Positions 62,540 to 64,000 of a stretch of 64,000 nucleotides of DNA are shown piece after piece. The translations under genes were made by a program, and so were the position numbers. The first letter of the stretch is position 1. The number at the start of each line of letters is the position of its first letter. Below the pieces are notes generated by a model. The model was not told the origin of the DNA. It saw only the letters and a program-made list of their open reading frames with translations, and did no database searches. Source of the DNA: Pimelobacter sp. (lineage in GTDB: Bacteria; Actinomycetota; Actinomycetes; Propionibacteriales; Nocardioidaceae). The stretch is from the NCBI GenBank assembly GCA_002698575.1, contig NZZG01000186.1, forward strand, positions 35,058 through 99,057, read 5' to 3'.

Positions 62540-63021
62540 GCGGCACGAGCCCGACCGACACGGTGCCGCACGGCCCGAGGCCCGGCGCCGACCGCCGCCG
62601 ACGCGAGCTGCTCGGCAGCGCGCTGTGGGCGGCGGCCGCGCTGGCCTGGACGATCGCGATGCTCGTGCCCTGGTTCCGCGCCGGCGCACTCTCGCACCTG
62701 AGCCCGATCGAGGCCGGCGGAGCACTGCGCACCGGCGTCGCCTCGATCCCCTCGGGCGCCGGCTTCGTGGTGCTCCTGCTGCCGCTCGCCTCGTGGGTGC
62801 TGCTCGCGCTGGCGCCCGCTCGTGGACGGCTCGTGCTCGCCTGGCGGCTGCTGCTGTGGCTGGCCTCGACCGGCGTGGGCCTCGGCCTGGTGGTGCTGGG
62901 CTCGTCGGTCTCGGCGGCGACCTACGGCTGGGGAGCCGGACTGGTCGTCCTCGCCTGCCTGCTCGGCGGCGCAGCACTGTGCTGCAGCACGCTGGTGCGC
63001 CGCGAGCAGGCCGAGGCGTAG
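62536..63021 (+). CDS. Multi-pass membrane protein, unknown function
   Basis: 161 residues with four hydrophobic segments (ALWAAAALAWTIAMLVPWF; GAGFVVLLLPLASWVLLAL; LLLWLASTGVGLGLVVLG; GAGLVVLACLLGGAALCC) after a polar N-terminus. GTG 62536 overlaps the preceding stop. The three small genes from 61593 form an operon after the acyl-CoA ligase. Confidence 0.65.
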   Translation: MSGTSPTDTVPHGPRPGADRRRRELLGSALWAAAALAWTIAMLVPWFRAGALSHLSPIEAGGALRTGVASIPSGAGFVVLLLPLASWVLLALAPARGRLVLAWRLLLWLASTGVGLGLVVLGSSVSAATYGWGAGLVVLACLLGGAALCCSTLVRREQAEA

Positions 63022-63030
63022 GCGGCTCGG

Positions 63031-63549
63031 CTACTCGAAGGGGTTCGGCAGCGCACCCGGCAACGTGGCGAGCAGCTCGCGCGCCTGCGCCGCCACCTTG
63101 TGCTCGACGAGCACCTCGTAGCGGGTGGCCACCACCTGGGTCACCGACTGGAAGTCGCGCTGCCCGCGCGTCATCGCGTAGCCGATGAGGCCCCACACGA
63201 TGCCGAACGCGGCGCCGAAGAGCACGGTGGACAGGATCGTGGTGAAGGCGCTCTCCTCGGTGAAGAACGTGAAGAGCAGGCCGATGAAGAGTCCCAGCCA
63301 GGCACCTGACGCGGCACCCCCGAGCGCCACCCGGCTGTGGGTGAGGCGACCGGTGATCCGCTCGATGCGCTTGAGGTCGGTGCCGACGATGAGGCAGTTC
63401 TCGACCGGGAAGTGCTCGTCGGAGAGGAAGTCGACCGCCTTCTGGGCAGCGGCGTAGTCGTCGTAGACGGCCAGCGACTGCGGGAACTCCAGGCGTAGCG
63501 GTGACGTGGCGCCGCGGCGGCCGGCGGCAGAAGGTCCTGACATGCTCAT
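63031..63549 (-). CDS. General-stress-protein-17M-like membrane protein
   Basis: 172 residues. LRLEFPQSLAVYDDYAAAQKAVDFLSDEHFPVENCLIVGTDLKRIERITGRL is the GSP17M/YflT-like domain. Two membrane helices follow (GAWLGLFIGLLFTFF; LSTVLFGAAFGIVWGLIGYAM), then a cytoplasmic tail with QVVATRYEVLVE. Widely conserved in actinobacteria, poorly understood. The start is the upstream of two nearby ATGs, 63549. Divergent from purS. Confidence 0.83.
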   Translation of the reverse strand: MSMSGPSAAGRRGATSPLRLEFPQSLAVYDDYAAAQKAVDFLSDEHFPVENCLIVGTDLKRIERITGRLTHSRVALGGAASGAWLGLFIGLLFTFFTEESAFTTILSTVLFGAAFGIVWGLIGYAMTRGQRDFQSVTQVVATRYEVLVEHKVAAQARELLATLPGALPNPFE

Positions 63550-63625
63550 GGGTCCAGTCTGCCTGTCGCCTGGTCGTGGTGGTGGCGCTGGTCGGCTCCG
63601 CGCGGCACCTGAATATGATCGGGGC

Positions 63626-63889
63626 GTGCCCAAGGTAGTCGTGGACGTCATGCCCAAGCCCGAGATCCTCGATCCGCAGGGGAAGGCGGTGCTCGGTGCC
63701 CTGCCCCGGTTGGGGTTCAGCGGCGTGACCGAGGTGCGTCAGGGCAAGCGCTTCGAGATCGAGGTCGCCGGAGAGGTCACCGACGAGGTGCTCGCGCAGG
63801 TGCGCGAGATGGCCGAGACGTTGCTCTCCAACCCGGTGATCGAGAACTACGCCGTGCGGGTGCTCGACCCCGCCGGGGAGATCGCCTGA
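63626..63889 (+). CDS. purS: Phosphoribosylformylglycinamidine synthase subunit PurS
   Basis: 87 residues: [44 protein letters not shown] and a C-terminal strand [10 protein letters not shown]. The small subunit of the three-part FGAM synthase, it bridges PurQ and PurL. TATGAT (63614-63619) ends six bases before GTG 63626, the best leaderless promoter in the window. Its stop overlaps the purQ ATG (TGATG). Confidence 0.95.
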   Translation: MPKVVVDVMPKPEILDPQGKAVLGALPRLGFSGVTEVRQGKRFEIEVAGEVTDEVLAQVREMAETLLSNPVIENYAVRVLDPAGEIA

Positions 63890-64000
63890 TGCGCGTCGGT
63901 GTCGTCACGTTTCCCGGCTCGCTCGACGACGCCGACGCCCAGCGCGCCGCCCGGATCGCCGGGCACGACGTCGTCCCCCTCTGGCACGGCGACCACGACC
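63889..64000 (+). CDS. purQ: Phosphoribosylformylglycinamidine synthase subunit PurQ (5' part)
   Basis: About 37 residues visible: [37 protein letters not shown], the glutaminase N-terminus (V-V-x-F-P-G-S-L-D-D). It supplies ammonia from glutamine to PurL. The gene continues past the right edge. It overlaps purS by one base and is co-translated. Confidence 0.94.
   Translation, partial: MRVGVVTFPGSLDDADAQRAARIAGHDVVPLWHGDHD

Overview
The window is chromosomal DNA from a very GC-rich actinobacterium, most likely a Nocardioides-like member of the Propionibacteriales. Supporting signs are strong G/C bias at third codon positions, many GTG starts, promoters that place transcription at the start codon (leaderless genes), an F420-type oxidoreductase, an HspR box in front of clpB, a KstR-type operator, PurS, and a fba / DUF3151 / purA neighbourhood that I recall from Mycobacterium tuberculosis.

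1-14.4 kb is an accessory catabolic region. Two divergent promoter regions carry the same palindrome, TTGAC-RCGY-GTCAA. One (about 1.3 kb) lies between an amidohydrolase and an F420 oxidoreductase / phosphotransferase / thioesterase operon. The other (about 12.45 kb) drives a tightly overlapped operon of flavin monooxygenase, TetR regulator, alpha/beta hydrolase and ChoD-like GMC oxidase. A FadD19-like acyl-CoA synthetase faces that operon behind a KstR-type box. Between these blocks are an XRE-cupin regulator divergent from a methyltransferase (with an 8-codon leader ORF), and an MFS exporter with a small secreted partner.

14.4-18.2 kb holds poorly conserved genes: two secreted hypotheticals, a DUF3626 protein and a MazEF-type toxin-antitoxin pair, then an esterase. 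18.2-29.9 kb is mixed housekeeping: clpB, a DUF368 (PopT-type) and a DedA protein (both carrier-lipid flippase families), an aminotransferase, pyrE, a stand-alone class F-like sortase, a TrmH-type methyltransferase, a septum-formation-like protein and a Tat-exported phosphoesterase. 30-35.7 kb encodes two large secreted proteins, one an M14 carboxypeptidase. 35.8-42.7 kb has a TVP38 protein, small genes, fba, DUF3151, an AbiEi-like protein, a divergent lysyl-tRNA synthetase paralogue and a lipid kinase.

42.8-64 kb is the purine region (purA, purD, purB, purC, purS, start of purQ) interrupted by other units. The most interesting is 47.8-53.2 kb: CDP-alcohol phosphatidyltransferase, YnjB-like binding protein, two permeases, ATPase and TVP38 protein. 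These are the gene families of the uncharacterised E. coli ydjXYZ-ynjABCDEF locus. It converges on an operon of HIT-like protein, ECF sigma factor, zinc anti-sigma factor and mercuric-reductase-like flavoprotein, suggesting one redox- or envelope-linked system. An MMPL transporter, a fatty acyl-CoA ligase and small membrane proteins complete the end.

Intergenic DNA is rich in hairpins. Two sites (38.5 and 53.2 kb) carry homologous elements of about 75 bp with three alternately complementary boxes. The purA-purD gap holds two overlapping perfect inverted repeats just upstream of the purD promoter. No rRNA, tRNA, CRISPR array, insertion sequence or prophage was seen.
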